A stretch of 52,068 nt of DNA, from positions 44,597-96,664 of the forward strand of contig DYCA01000001.1 of assembly GCA_019418305.1 (NCBI GenBank), in the 5' to 3' direction. Positions 27,482 through 36,004 of this stretch are shown piece by piece (the first letter of the stretch is position 1; each line of letters begins with the position of its first letter). Origin of the DNA: Clostridiales bacterium. GTDB taxonomy: Bacteria > Bacillota > Clostridia > Oscillospirales > Butyricicoccaceae. The translations under genes and the position numbers were made by a program. The notes under the pieces were generated by a model. It saw nothing but the letters and a program-made list of their open reading frames with translations. It made no database searches and was not told where the DNA came from.

Positions 27482-28687
27482 TTACTCTACAATCTGAGCT
27501 GCAATCTCATCCGCCAGCGCTTCCAGCGCGTCAGACTGGCTTTCGACCAGCGCAGACTTCAGTGCGACCGTATTTTCCAGCACAGTCATATTCTTCATAC
27601 CCTCCAGAATCGCCTTCATATGACGGCCGGAAACAGGCGCCCAAGTGCCGTTTTCCAACAGCGCCACCGTGCGGTTCTGCAGGTTCAGTGCCTTGAGGTC
27701 ATGCAGGAACGCTTCCATACGCGGCTGCAGACCGCCGTTATAGGTCGGCGCAGCCAGCACCAGATGACTGCAGCGGAAGCTCTCCGCTACCAGTTCGGAA
27801 ACATCCGTGCCGGACACGTCGTACATTGTAATATTGTGCACGCCTCTGTCAGCCAGCATGCTGGCCAGCACATTCGCCGCATTCTCCGTATTTCCGTACA
27901 TCGTGGCATAGGCGATCATCACGCCCTTATCCTCCGGCTCATAGGTGCTCCACTTCTGATACTTATCCATCAGCAGGCCCAGATTGCCGCGCCAAATCGG
28001 ACCATGAAGTGAGCAGATCATCTCAACATCAAGGGCCGCAGTCTTTTTCAGCAGCGCCTGTACCTGTGCGCCGTACTTGCCAACAATATTTGTATAGTAC
28101 CGACGGGCATCGTTCAGCCAAACGCTGTCAAACGCCAGCTCATCGTCGAAAATATTGCCTGCCAGCGCGCCGAACGTACCGAACGCATCTGCCGAGAACA
28201 GGATTTTGCTCGGCTCATCATAGGTGACCATAACCTCCGGCCAGTGCACCATCGGCGCCATAACAAAGTGCAGCGTATGACGGCCGGTGGAGAGCTTGTC
28301 CCCTTCCGCAACCACAAGTGCGCGCTCCTTCATATCCTCCGCATAGAACTGCGTAAGCATAACCAGCGCCTTGGCGCTGCAAACAATCTTTGCTTCGGGA
28401 TAGCGGTGCAGCAGCGCAACAATCATGCTGCAATGATCCGGCTCCATATGGTGAACCACCAGATAATCCAGCGGACGGCCCGCCAGTGCAGCGGTAATAT
28501 TTTCATAGAACTGACGGCTGATCGCGTCATCCACCGTGTCAAACAAAACAGTCTTTTCGTCCAGCAGCAAATAGCTGTTATAGGAAACGCCACGCGGAAT
28601 CGGGAACAGATTTTCAAACCGACTCAGGCGGCGATCGCTTCCGCCCACATAAACAAGATCATCCTGGATCTTTCTGATCGTGTGCAT
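27482..28687 (-). CDS. flavodiiron protein (FprA-like oxygen/NO reductase)
   Basis: 401-residue cytoplasmic protein of anaerobes that reduces O2 to water and/or NO to N2O. The metallo-beta-lactamase-like half carries the diiron ligands HMEPDH (around residue 80), a His in VHWPEVM, Asp in FSADAFG and His in SLHGPIW. The flavodoxin half (about 255-400) has the FMN loop YATMYGNTENAA. No rubredoxin domain is fused, so an external donor is needed. It is monocistronic with its own promoter and terminator. Confidence 0.94.
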   Translation of the reverse strand: MHTIRKIQDDLVYVGGSDRRLSRFENLFPIPRGVSYNSYLLLDEKTVLFDTVDDAISRQFYENITAALAGRPLDYLVVHHMEPDHCSMIVALLHRYPEAKIVCSAKALVMLTQFYAEDMKERALVVAEGDKLSTGRHTLHFVMAPMVHWPEVMVTYDEPSKILFSADAFGTFGALAGNIFDDELAFDSVWLNDARRYYTNIVGKYGAQVQALLKKTAALDVEMICSLHGPIWRGNLGLLMDKYQKWSTYEPEDKGVMIAYATMYGNTENAANVLASMLADRGVHNITMYDVSGTDVSELVAESFRCSHLVLAAPTYNGGLQPRMEAFLHDLKALNLQNRTVALLENGTWAPVSGRHMKAILEGMKNMTVLENTVALKSALVESQSDALEALADEIAAQIVE

Positions 28688-28722
28688 CGCAAGAAACCTC
28701 CGTATTATCTTGATTTGTTAAA

Positions 28723-28751
28723 ATTATATCACAGATTCCTTTTTCCGTCTA
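28723..28751 (-). promoter_or_regulatory. predicted promoter of the flavodiiron gene
   Basis: TAGACG, 17-nt spacer, TATAAT with TG one base upstream on the minus strand. It starts 36 nt before the ATG. Confidence 0.6.
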
Positions 28752-28771
28752 CCCTGCTATGACATCCACAA

Positions 28772-28806
28772 CAACAAAAAACCGGCTGTGAAACAGCCGG
28801 TTTTTG
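28772..28806 (-). terminator. intrinsic terminator after the EF-G-like gene
   Basis: AAAAACCGGCTGT/ACAGCCGGTTTTT, a 13-bp perfect stem on a GAA loop with a T-rich tail (TTTTTTGTTGTTG) on the minus strand. It lies just beyond the stop codon. Confidence 0.88.
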
Positions 28807-28820
28807 ACAAAATCAATGTT

Positions 28821-30905
28821 TTATTCCTTATTGAGTGCTTCCAGTCTCGCCTTGTTCTCCGCGATAACCTTTTCCTGCACCTGTGCGGGCGCTTCATCAT
28901 ATCGCTCAAAGTTGGAAACAAACGAACCGCGGCCCTGCGTCATCGAACGCAGCGTGATCGCGTAGTCGGACAACTCCGCCATCGGACACTCAGCCAGAAT
29001 CTCCTGCTTGCCGCCTTCAATCGGATTCATGCCCATAATGCGACCGCGGCGCTTGTTTAAATCACCGATGACGTCGCCCATATAGGCATCCGGAATCACA
29101 ACCTTCATCGAGCAGACCGGCTCAAGCAGCACCGGGCTTGCCTGCGGAATGCCCGCCTTATACGCCAGACGTGCTGCCATCTTGAAGGACAACTCGTTGG
29201 AGTCTACATCGTGATACGAGCCGTCGAGCAAGGTGGCGCGCAGACCGACCAGCGGATAGCCCGCCAGAACGCCATGCTCCATCGCCTCGCGAATGCCCTT
29301 GTCGACTGCCGGATGGAAATTCTTCGGCACCGAACCACCGAAAATCTTCTCCTCGAACAGATAATCGCCTTCCGGATACGGCGCAAATTCCATCTTAACA
29401 TGACCATACTGACCATGACCGCCGGACTGTTTCTTATGCTTGCCTTCAACCGTCACCGTCTTGCGAATCTTCTCGCGGTACGGCACGATCGGCGGCGTGA
29501 GCGCCACTTCTACACCGAACTTATCCTTCAGCTTAGAGCAGAGCACATCCAGATGAATGTCGCCCGCACCCGAAATGGTGTGCTGCTTGGTTTCCGGATT
29601 GAACTCGGTCTCAAAGGACGGATCCTCGTCGTGCAGACGGGCAAGACCCGCGGAAATCTTCTCTTCTGCGCCCTTCACCTTCGGCGCAATACCCTGCGTA
29701 TAGCACGGCGGCGCAAACTCGATCGGCTCCAGCTCGACTTTGCGCACGCTCATCGAGAGCGTATCGCCCGTCTTGGTGGTAACCAGCTTGGAAACCGCAC
29801 CGATATCGCCGCAGCCAACCACCGGAACTTCAGTGGTCTTTTTGCCGCAAACCGTATAGATATGACCCATTTTCTCATTGGCGTCCGCACGCTTGTTAAC
29901 CAGCGTCATATCCTGCTTCACTTCGCCCGACATCACCTTGAAATACGAGAAGCGGCCATACTGATCGGCAACCGTCTTGAAAACAAACGCACAGGTTGAA
30001 CCATTGGGCGTGCAGTTGATTTCGATAAGCTCGCCCTTTTCATCCTCGCAGATTTCCACCGGCTTTTCGTCCGGGGACGGCATATAGTCAGCAATACCCT
30101 TCAAAAGCGCATAGGAACCGATGCCGGTTGCCGCAGTACCGCAGAATACCGGTGCAATCACCAAATCCTTAACACCCTGACGGATGCCAGCGATCAGCTC
30201 TTCATCCAAGAATTCCTCGCCTGCAAAATACCGCTCCATCAGCTCTTCGGACAGCTCCGCCACGTTTTCGCACAGCGCTGCACGATGCTGGTCGATACGC
30301 TCCTTCATGTCGTCCGGGATCGGAATCTCGACACGCTTGTTGCCTTCCATACGATACGCCTTACGAATGACGCAGTCCACAATGCCGACGGTATCGCGGT
30401 TGCCCTCGAAAATCGGCACAACAATCGGCGCAACCGATACGCCGAACTGCTTTTGCAGCTTATGTAACGAGGTATAGTAATCCGAATTTTCCTCGTCAAT
30501 CTTGGAGATGTAAAACATGCGCGGCATAGCGCGCGCCTCACAGCGCTCCCACGCCTTTTCCGTGCCGACGCCCGGACCGGACTTGCCGGTGGCGATAATG
30601 AGGGCGGACTCCGACACACGCAGAGCGCAATTTACTTCGCTTTCAAAATCAAAGAAGCCCGGGGTATCCAGCAAATTGATTTTGCAGCCGTTCCACTCGA
30701 TCGGCGCGACAGCCGTCGAAATCGAAAACTGACGCTTAATTTCCTCGGGGTCGAAATCGCAAACCGTGTTGCCGTCCGTGATCTTGCCGACACGATCGGT
30801 TACACCGGCGATATAGAGCATACTTTCGACGAGCGAGGTCTTGCCGTCGCCGCCGTGTCCCATGAGACATACATTACGAATCTTGTTAACCGGGTAATTG
30901 GCCAT
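28821..30905 (-). CDS. EF-G-like translational GTPase (second EF-G paralogue)
   Basis: 694-residue, five-domain EF-G homologue. The G1 loop is GHGGDGKTS instead of the AHIDAGKTT of housekeeping EF-G. The switch I RGITI is replaced by RQFSIST. G3 is DTPGFFDF and G4 appears as SKIDEENSD. Domains II-V follow, with GSVPKNFHPAVDKG in domain IV and RRGRIMGM in domain V. This pattern marks the Firmicute EF-G-like paralogues whose role (recycling or stress translation) is unsettled. The GGGGAG site lies about 12 nt before the ATG, unusually far. It has its own promoter and terminator. Confidence 0.9.
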   Translation of the reverse strand: MANYPVNKIRNVCLMGHGGDGKTSLVESMLYIAGVTDRVGKITDGNTVCDFDPEEIKRQFSISTAVAPIEWNGCKINLLDTPGFFDFESEVNCALRVSESALIIATGKSGPGVGTEKAWERCEARAMPRMFYISKIDEENSDYYTSLHKLQKQFGVSVAPIVVPIFEGNRDTVGIVDCVIRKAYRMEGNKRVEIPIPDDMKERIDQHRAALCENVAELSEELMERYFAGEEFLDEELIAGIRQGVKDLVIAPVFCGTAATGIGSYALLKGIADYMPSPDEKPVEICEDEKGELIEINCTPNGSTCAFVFKTVADQYGRFSYFKVMSGEVKQDMTLVNKRADANEKMGHIYTVCGKKTTEVPVVGCGDIGAVSKLVTTKTGDTLSMSVRKVELEPIEFAPPCYTQGIAPKVKGAEEKISAGLARLHDEDPSFETEFNPETKQHTISGAGDIHLDVLCSKLKDKFGVEVALTPPIVPYREKIRKTVTVEGKHKKQSGGHGQYGHVKMEFAPYPEGDYLFEEKIFGGSVPKNFHPAVDKGIREAMEHGVLAGYPLVGLRATLLDGSYHDVDSNELSFKMAARLAYKAGIPQASPVLLEPVCSMKVVIPDAYMGDVIGDLNKRRGRIMGMNPIEGGKQEILAECPMAELSDYAITLRSMTQGRGSFVSNFERYDEAPAQVQEKVIAENKARLEALNKE

Positions 30906-30979
30906 ATTTGATAAACACTCCCCTGCCCGAGCCTTATTATGCGGGCGCTTTGTTAGCGGGAACGACTCCCTTATTTGTA

Positions 30980-31008
30980 ATTATACACTATTACGCGCAT
31001 GTGTGCAA
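30980..31008 (-). promoter_or_regulatory. promoter of the EF-G-like gene
   Basis: TTGCAC, 17-nt spacer, TATAAT on the minus strand. It gives a leader of about 65 nt that contains a GCCCG/CGGGC hairpin ahead of the ribosome site. Confidence 0.7.
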
Positions 31009-31170
31009 GCTGTTTTTTGTGCATTTTTGACGCTTCTTTCCCTCTTTTCCGGCATTGAAATCCGACTGACAAAAAAATTTTATTTTTTACAAATTTTCCT
31101 GTCACAAAATCGGCATGACATACGTTTATATAGTATAAAGTTTTTTAATGTATCCAAGGAGGCGATTCTT

Positions 31171-31257
31171 ATGACACGTGCTTATCTTGCTACCGCAGCA
31201 GCCGTGCTGGCGGTTGCGCTTGCCGTTTTTTCTGTAGCCTCCGTCCTGCCCGTTTGA
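31171..31257 (+). CDS. 28-residue hydrophobic peptide (small membrane protein)
   Basis: ATG at 31171 follows AAGGAGG at an 8-nt spacing, one of the best ribosome sites in the window. The product is a basic start (MTR) and one membrane helix of about 22 residues, ending SVASVLPV. It is the only plus-strand gene in the first 42 kb. It lies between two genes on the other strand and before a 19-bp terminator. The upstream sequence is very AT-rich; TATAGTATAAAG is a possible -10 but no good -35 is seen. I recognise no family. A small stress or toxin-like membrane peptide is possible, but nothing shows it. Confidence 0.5.
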   Translation: MTRAYLATAAAVLAVALAVFSVASVLPV

Positions 31258-31320
31258 TTCTTTTCTCTCTCTTTTTTACCGCCTCGGGCGGATCTTCTCT
31301 TCCCTGTTGCCGCGCAAGGC

Positions 31321-31363
31321 AAAAAAGCAGGTCTGGACCATGAAGGTCCAGACCTGCTTTTTT
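31321..31363. terminator. bidirectional intrinsic terminator
   Basis: Perfect 19-bp stem AAAAAAGCAGGTCTGGACC / GGTCCAGACCTGCTTTTTT around ATGAA, with A/T runs on both sides so that it works in either direction. It serves the small plus-strand peptide gene and the converging P-type-ATPase-like gene. Confidence 0.9.
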
Positions 31364-31369
31364 CATTTC

Positions 31370-33697
31370 TCAATGCGTTTGTTGTGTGATAATGAATACC
31401 GGGATATACCAGAGAAGCAAATACAACAGTATATTCATCACCGGCAGCGCGTCCGCCGCATTCTGAGACACCAGATAGGCGACAATCAACATGCCGCAAA
31501 TGCCCGCAAACGCACCCAACGTCAGTGCGGAGCGCACCGCACCGGCCAGCTTGTCCGCACATCGCAGCACCTGCACAAACGCACCCGCTCCCTCACGCGT
31601 CAAAATAGCGGCGGGCGCATCCCCATTCGAATAATCGGGGTTGAGCAGCCGCATCACACCGGCCGGATCGGGCTGGTCGGCAAAGCCGCGACGCAGATCA
31701 AATTCCGTCTCTATCATCGCAGGCGAGATATTGAAATCCCGCACCGCCAGCACTGCATTCATATGCATGCGGCGCATCATACGCATCGCGCGATAAGTAT
31801 GCTTTGTTGGTTGATAACGCAGCGTCAACACACCGGCCAGCGCATTGTCCACCACCAGATATGAGCAAACCTGTTCTCCCTGTCCGGATGGAATGCGGAT
31901 GCCCATTTTCACCATCAATGCCGCCGTACCCAGCACCACACGGCTGGTGCCGATGTCTCCCATCAAACCGCCTTCCACTTCCTGCACATTACGCGCAGCC
32001 AGTGTCACACCGTAGCGCTCTCGCGTAGCTTCGGTCAGCACGCGGCCCAGCTCCAGACCGGCCGCATCCGCCAGCGCCGCCGCGCAGGCAAGCACTTTGT
32101 CATCCGACAGACGGCCTATGTTCTGCAGCGACTCCAAGCTAATCGAGCCGGACGGGAATAAATCGTTCTCTGTCAGCACGACCTCTTCCGTGCCGCGCAG
32201 CAGGTTAGCCTGCCGCGCACCTGCAATCGCCGCACCCGAGGCAAGCAGACGGCGAGACACATTCTTGTAGTTTGCGCCAAACGCACAAATGAGGCCAAGC
32301 GGAGCGGAAACCGACAAAATCGCGGAAAACGCCCAGAAAAAGCGTATCGGCTCACCACGCCCAACCGAAGCGAGCAGCGCAAAAATAATTGAGGCTGCCA
32401 GTGCGACCGGCACATAAATCATGGAAAAACGATCCACCGTGTCCGCACGTTCCATCTCGGTCAGAAAAGCCTTTTCGGCATGCAGCGGACCCTTGACCGC
32501 ACGGCAGGCATCATCCTCTGCGTCATAATGGCTGTAAATGGCCGCAGGCTGCTCTGCCGAGCAGATCGCCTGATAGGCACGCGCGCGCGCTGCAAAGCGG
32601 CCGCGTTCCTCACGCATTGCAGCATACAGCAGCAGAATGCTGACCGCCAAATACGGTATCTGCACACCGGACTGATTATCAAACACAATGATAGATGCAC
32701 CGTGCAGCAGCGCCGCAAGAATTGCAAACGACACCAGCGAAGCGCGGTCAGGCATGCCGTGCAGCAAATTGTAAAAACCCATACCGAACACGTCAATACC
32801 AACAAATAACGCGATAAATTGCAGCAGAAGCAGCACACCGATGCCGATGGCCGGATTTTCCACCGCATCAAGTGCCACCGGCAGCGGCAGAACATCAAAG
32901 CTGGGTGCGAGACTGAGATATGCCGCGGCCACCGCAAGAATCAGCACAACGATGGAGCGCACAGACAGGCCCTGTGCGCGGCGCTTAAACGCCCGCTGCG
33001 CCTGCGCCGGATCGCGCAATTGGATTTCCTCTTCCTCCTCCGCCTGCTCGGCTGCAATGCGAGCCGCGCGGGCCTCCTTGCGCGTCATCTTAGTGCCGCG
33101 TGCTGCACGCTTGGATGCTATCACCGGAGCGGGCGTCTCTGCCTCCGGAATATCATCAAATTCATCCTCCGTATCCGCGGCCTGCTTAGCGGCCATCTTT
33201 GCTTCACGCTTTGCCTGTCGGGCCGCCGCCTTCGCTGCCGCCTTTTCCTGCCGTGCCGCAGCTTTGGCCTCTCTTGCAGCAATGCGTGCGGCGCGCTCAT
33301 CCTGCACCGCCTCCTCAAAAGCGGTCAGATCCGGAATCTGCTCCTCCGGCTCGGCCTTGCGTGGCGGACGCTTTTTCGGTGCGGTACGCGGCGCGGCCTG
33401 CGGTGCAGATGGCGTTTCCTGTATCGGCGTCGACTTGCGCGGCTCTGCCTCCGGCATCTTCGGCGCTTGCACATGTACCTGCGGCGCTGCTTCAGGCGCC
33501 TGAGGTGCAGGCGCCTGCTTTTCCTGTGCCGCTCTGGAGGGTGCCGGCTCGGACGGGGACGCGCGATGCGCTTGGGCCGGCGTGCCACCCTCTACCTCCG
33601 CGATAATGGAATCCAGATCGAACTCATCGCCATCCGGTACATCACTGAGCATCGCCTTGATCGCTTCCAGGTTCATGGTTTCGTCTTTTCTGTCCAT
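31370..33697 (-). CDS. P-type ATPase-like membrane protein lacking the catalytic motifs
   Basis: 775-residue protein with a soluble N-terminus of about 245 residues rich in Ala, Lys, Glu and Pro, including long KAAARQ-type helical repeats. The rest follows a P1B ATPase plan. Four membrane helices precede a small actuator-like loop. A central helix pair includes SAPLGLICAF where CPC would be. A cytoplasmic domain has TENDLFPSG where DKTGTLTTG should be, and VRDFN where TGDN should be. Two C-terminal helices give eight in all. Without the phosphorylated Asp it should not pump, so a regulatory or scaffold role is inferred. It follows rlmB. AAGGAGG sits 15 nt before ATG 33697; the ATG at 33676 is an alternative. 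Confidence 0.75.
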   Translation of the reverse strand: MDRKDETMNLEAIKAMLSDVPDGDEFDLDSIIAEVEGGTPAQAHRASPSEPAPSRAAQEKQAPAPQAPEAAPQVHVQAPKMPEAEPRKSTPIQETPSAPQAAPRTAPKKRPPRKAEPEEQIPDLTAFEEAVQDERAARIAAREAKAAARQEKAAAKAAARQAKREAKMAAKQAADTEDEFDDIPEAETPAPVIASKRAARGTKMTRKEARAARIAAEQAEEEEEIQLRDPAQAQRAFKRRAQGLSVRSIVVLILAVAAAYLSLAPSFDVLPLPVALDAVENPAIGIGVLLLLQFIALFVGIDVFGMGFYNLLHGMPDRASLVSFAILAALLHGASIIVFDNQSGVQIPYLAVSILLLYAAMREERGRFAARARAYQAICSAEQPAAIYSHYDAEDDACRAVKGPLHAEKAFLTEMERADTVDRFSMIYVPVALAASIIFALLASVGRGEPIRFFWAFSAILSVSAPLGLICAFGANYKNVSRRLLASGAAIAGARQANLLRGTEEVVLTENDLFPSGSISLESLQNIGRLSDDKVLACAAALADAAGLELGRVLTEATRERYGVTLAARNVQEVEGGLMGDIGTSRVVLGTAALMVKMGIRIPSGQGEQVCSYLVVDNALAGVLTLRYQPTKHTYRAMRMMRRMHMNAVLAVRDFNISPAMIETEFDLRRGFADQPDPAGVMRLLNPDYSNGDAPAAILTREGAGAFVQVLRCADKLAGAVRSALTLGAFAGICGMLIVAYLVSQNAADALPVMNILLYLLLWYIPVFIITQQTH

Positions 33698-33718
33698 ATC
33701 CTTATCTGTTTGCCTCCT

Positions 33719-34492
33719 TTAGTCGGCCTGCGTGCGGCGACGTACCGCTTCAAACAGCAATACCGCCGCAGCATTGGACGCATTGAGCGAGTTGACCCGG
33801 CCGCACATGGGGATGCTGACAATATAATCGCACTTATCCCGCGTCAGACGGCTGAGGCCCTGTCCTTCCGAACCGATGACGATTGCCGTAGGCCGGTCAA
33901 ACGCGGCTTCATACAAGCCGACTGTACCGTCGGCCTCCGCGCCGAACAGCCAAACGCCGCGCGCTTTCATCTCGTCGAGCGCAGCGGCAAGGTTGTTCGC
34001 CTTGTGTACGCCCACATAGGCCAGCGCGCCCGCTGCCGCGCGCGCCACCGCCGCCGTCAGGCCGACCGCGCGGCGTTTTGGGATAATCACACCATGTGCG
34101 CCCGCCGTTTCCGCCGAGCGAATGATAGCGCCCAGATTGTGCGGGTCCTCAATGCCGTCGCATACCACAATGAGCGGCACCTCGCCCCGCTCCTCCGCCA
34201 TGCGGAAAATGTCATCGAGCGAAACGTATTCCTGTGCCGCCGCCTGCGCAATCACGCCCTGATGGTTGCCCGTGGGACTCATGTGGTCGAGCTTGCGGCG
34301 ATCGCAGGTGACCACCGGCACACCATGCCGGCGTGCTTCCGCCGCCACGTCACCGATGCGCGCGCCCTCCGCTACAAAAACCTTGTCCACCGCGCGTCCT
34401 GCGCGCAGCGTTTCGAGCACCGCATTTCGGCCTTCAATCAATGTGCCGTCGTCCTCTCTCGGAGGCCGACGTCTGTTTTTTTCATAAGCCAT
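33719..34492 (-). CDS. rlmB: 23S rRNA 2'-O-methyltransferase RlmB-type
   Basis: 257-residue SpoU-family methylase, the second in this window. The substrate-binding domain runs IEGRNAVLETLRAG to HMSPTGNHQGVIAQ, the signature of RlmB/TrmH group 3. The knotted catalytic domain has motif 1 DGIEDPHNLGAIIRSAE, motif 2 IVIGSEGQGLS and motif 3 IPMCGRVNSLNASNAAAVL. RlmB methylates G2251 of 23S rRNA in E. coli. ATG 34492 is preferred over a TTG five codons upstream. It is first in a two-gene unit with the P-type-ATPase-like gene. Confidence 0.9.
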   Translation of the reverse strand: MAYEKNRRRPPREDDGTLIEGRNAVLETLRAGRAVDKVFVAEGARIGDVAAEARRHGVPVVTCDRRKLDHMSPTGNHQGVIAQAAAQEYVSLDDIFRMAEERGEVPLIVVCDGIEDPHNLGAIIRSAETAGAHGVIIPKRRAVGLTAAVARAAAGALAYVGVHKANNLAAALDEMKARGVWLFGAEADGTVGLYEAAFDRPTAIVIGSEGQGLSRLTRDKCDYIVSIPMCGRVNSLNASNAAAVLLFEAVRRRTQAD

Positions 34493-34525
34493 ATACCTAC
34501 GCTCCAAAAAACCTTAGATAGTGAC

Positions 34526-34555
34526 ATTATAGCACACTTTCTCCATTACATTCAA
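34526..34555 (-). promoter_or_regulatory. promoter of the rlmB unit
   Basis: TTGAAT, 18-nt spacer, TATAAT with TG one base before the -10 on the minus strand, about 35 nt upstream of the ATG. Confidence 0.7.
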
Positions 34556-34606
34556 TCATATCCGGTCAAAAAACGCAAAACAGGGCTTGTTTCCCCATTT
34601 ATATGC

Positions 34607-34631
34607 AAAAAGACGGGAGCTTTGCCCCGTC
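34607..34631 (-). terminator. intrinsic terminator after the DUF4317 gene
   Basis: GACGGG/CCCGTC stem with an 8-nt loop and TTTTTG on the minus strand, 21 nt beyond the stop codon. Confidence 0.75.
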
Positions 34632-34651
34632 CTCTGTGCATTTTGGGAGAA

Positions 34652-35902
34652 TTACAGCGGCTGCTCCACGCCATTGATGCGGGCGTGCTCGCCTTCCTCA
34701 AGCGGAATGAGCAAACATTTCTGCCCGTCCACCACATCCGCACGAATGCGGCTTGCCCGTTCCTGCGGCACATGCAGTTCAATCTCTGTATCCTCGCGCC
34801 AGGGCGCGTCGCCGTCCTCATCGGCGCGCTGCGCCGCCTGCGCTGCCAGCTCCTGCTGCAAAACCGCCACTTTCTGCTCAAGTGCCGCTGTATGCGCACG
34901 AGCGGTTCCTTCCTCGACCAGCTTGTTATCCAGCACATTATCCGCCACAGGCGGCGTATCGCCGAACACATGCGCATAACTCTTTTCAATCTGCTCGCGC
35001 ACCTTTTCCGGCACCTCTGCCTCAGTGGCAAGACCGGACAGTGTCTCAGCCGTCAGGCTGACCGGCGGCAGGGACTCATCCTCCTCCCGCTCGGCCACCA
35101 TGCCGCTGATGGTTTTCTGAATCTGGAAAAAGGCGGCATCCGCCTGCTCCTCGTCCTCTCCAAACGCATCAAGCACCACGCTGCGGAATGCCTGCTTGTC
35201 CTCGGCCGCCGTGCGCTGCGGCACGCAGCCGAGCACCTGCTCGACAAGTTCCGGATGAGAGCTTTTTCCGGTTTTGACATAGTACATCACGGCATTGACG
35301 TCACTGCCGCGGTTTGCGAACGCCGGATAGACAAAACCAAGATCAGGCAGACCGACCACCCAGTCGCGCACACGCGCGCCAATGCGGTTTTCATCCTCGC
35401 GGTAGCCCAGCGCAGGCTTGGACAGCTCGACCGGGCAAATCGCACAAAGTATGTATTCGTAAATCTCCTCGGATTCGTCCTGCTCCTCGCCCGAGGTCGC
35501 CTTGGACGGCACATCGTAAATATCATGATACACCAGAATCAGATAGTTGCCCGGATAGGCGTACTGCTCAATAATCTGCTCATATAGCCGGTCGAGCAGC
35601 TCCTCGCCCGCCAGCTTGCTCTCCTTGAGCGCGAGCAGATACTTCTGATGCTCCATCGCCACCTCGCTGCGATCAAACTCCAGTTCGAGCAGATTGCTGC
35701 CCAGCGTACCGGACAGCGCTTTCTTGGCAATCTCCAGATATTTATAAAACTCGTCCTCTTCCAGTTCGGAAAAGGCTTCGCTGAATTTGAGCACCACCTG
35801 TTTGCCGCTGTTCACATAGCAGCCGCACATACGACCGAAGGTGCATTCAGTCTTTTTCAGACGGCGGCGCAGCTCGAGCACATCGCCTTTGGTGATATTC
35901 AT
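34652..35902 (-). CDS. DUF4317 family protein
   Basis: 416-residue soluble protein. MNITKGDVLELRRRLKKTE, FGRMCGCYVNSGKQVV and LEIAKKALSGTLGSNLLELEF match the DUF4317 family, widespread in Clostridia and without known function. The C-terminal third has an Ala/Gln-rich coiled segment. ATG 35902 with AGGAG 9 nt upstream is preferred over an upstream extension of 27 codons. It is monocistronic, with a predicted promoter and a GCCCC/GGGGC hairpin in a short leader. Confidence 0.85.
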   Translation of the reverse strand: MNITKGDVLELRRRLKKTECTFGRMCGCYVNSGKQVVLKFSEAFSELEEDEFYKYLEIAKKALSGTLGSNLLELEFDRSEVAMEHQKYLLALKESKLAGEELLDRLYEQIIEQYAYPGNYLILVYHDIYDVPSKATSGEEQDESEEIYEYILCAICPVELSKPALGYREDENRIGARVRDWVVGLPDLGFVYPAFANRGSDVNAVMYYVKTGKSSHPELVEQVLGCVPQRTAAEDKQAFRSVVLDAFGEDEEQADAAFFQIQKTISGMVAEREEDESLPPVSLTAETLSGLATEAEVPEKVREQIEKSYAHVFGDTPPVADNVLDNKLVEEGTARAHTAALEQKVAVLQQELAAQAAQRADEDGDAPWREDTEIELHVPQERASRIRADVVDGQKCLLIPLEEGEHARINGVEQPL

Positions 35903-35953
35903 GTTGCTTCTCTCCTGTTCTGCGCCCCATTGGGGCCGGTGATCTTCCGTCTT

Positions 35954-35983
35954 AGTATACGGCATCACATATGCGGAACGCAA
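35954..35983 (-). promoter_or_regulatory. predicted promoter of the DUF4317 gene
   Basis: TTGCGT, 18-nt spacer, TATACT on the minus strand, about 50 nt before the ATG. Confidence 0.55.
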
Positions 35984-36004
35984 GGGATTTTTGCCGCGCG
36001 GTTC

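Noticed and set aside
33199..33606. Proline/alanine-rich plus-strand frame
   Set aside because: Reverse reading of the Ala/Lys/Glu-rich N-terminal extension of the P-type-ATPase-like gene.
32819..35587. Very long plus-strand open frame (over 900 codons)
   Set aside because: It is antisense to the P-type-ATPase-like, rlmB and DUF4317 genes and has low-complexity Arg/Leu/His-rich composition. It results from GC-rich codon use on the minus strand.
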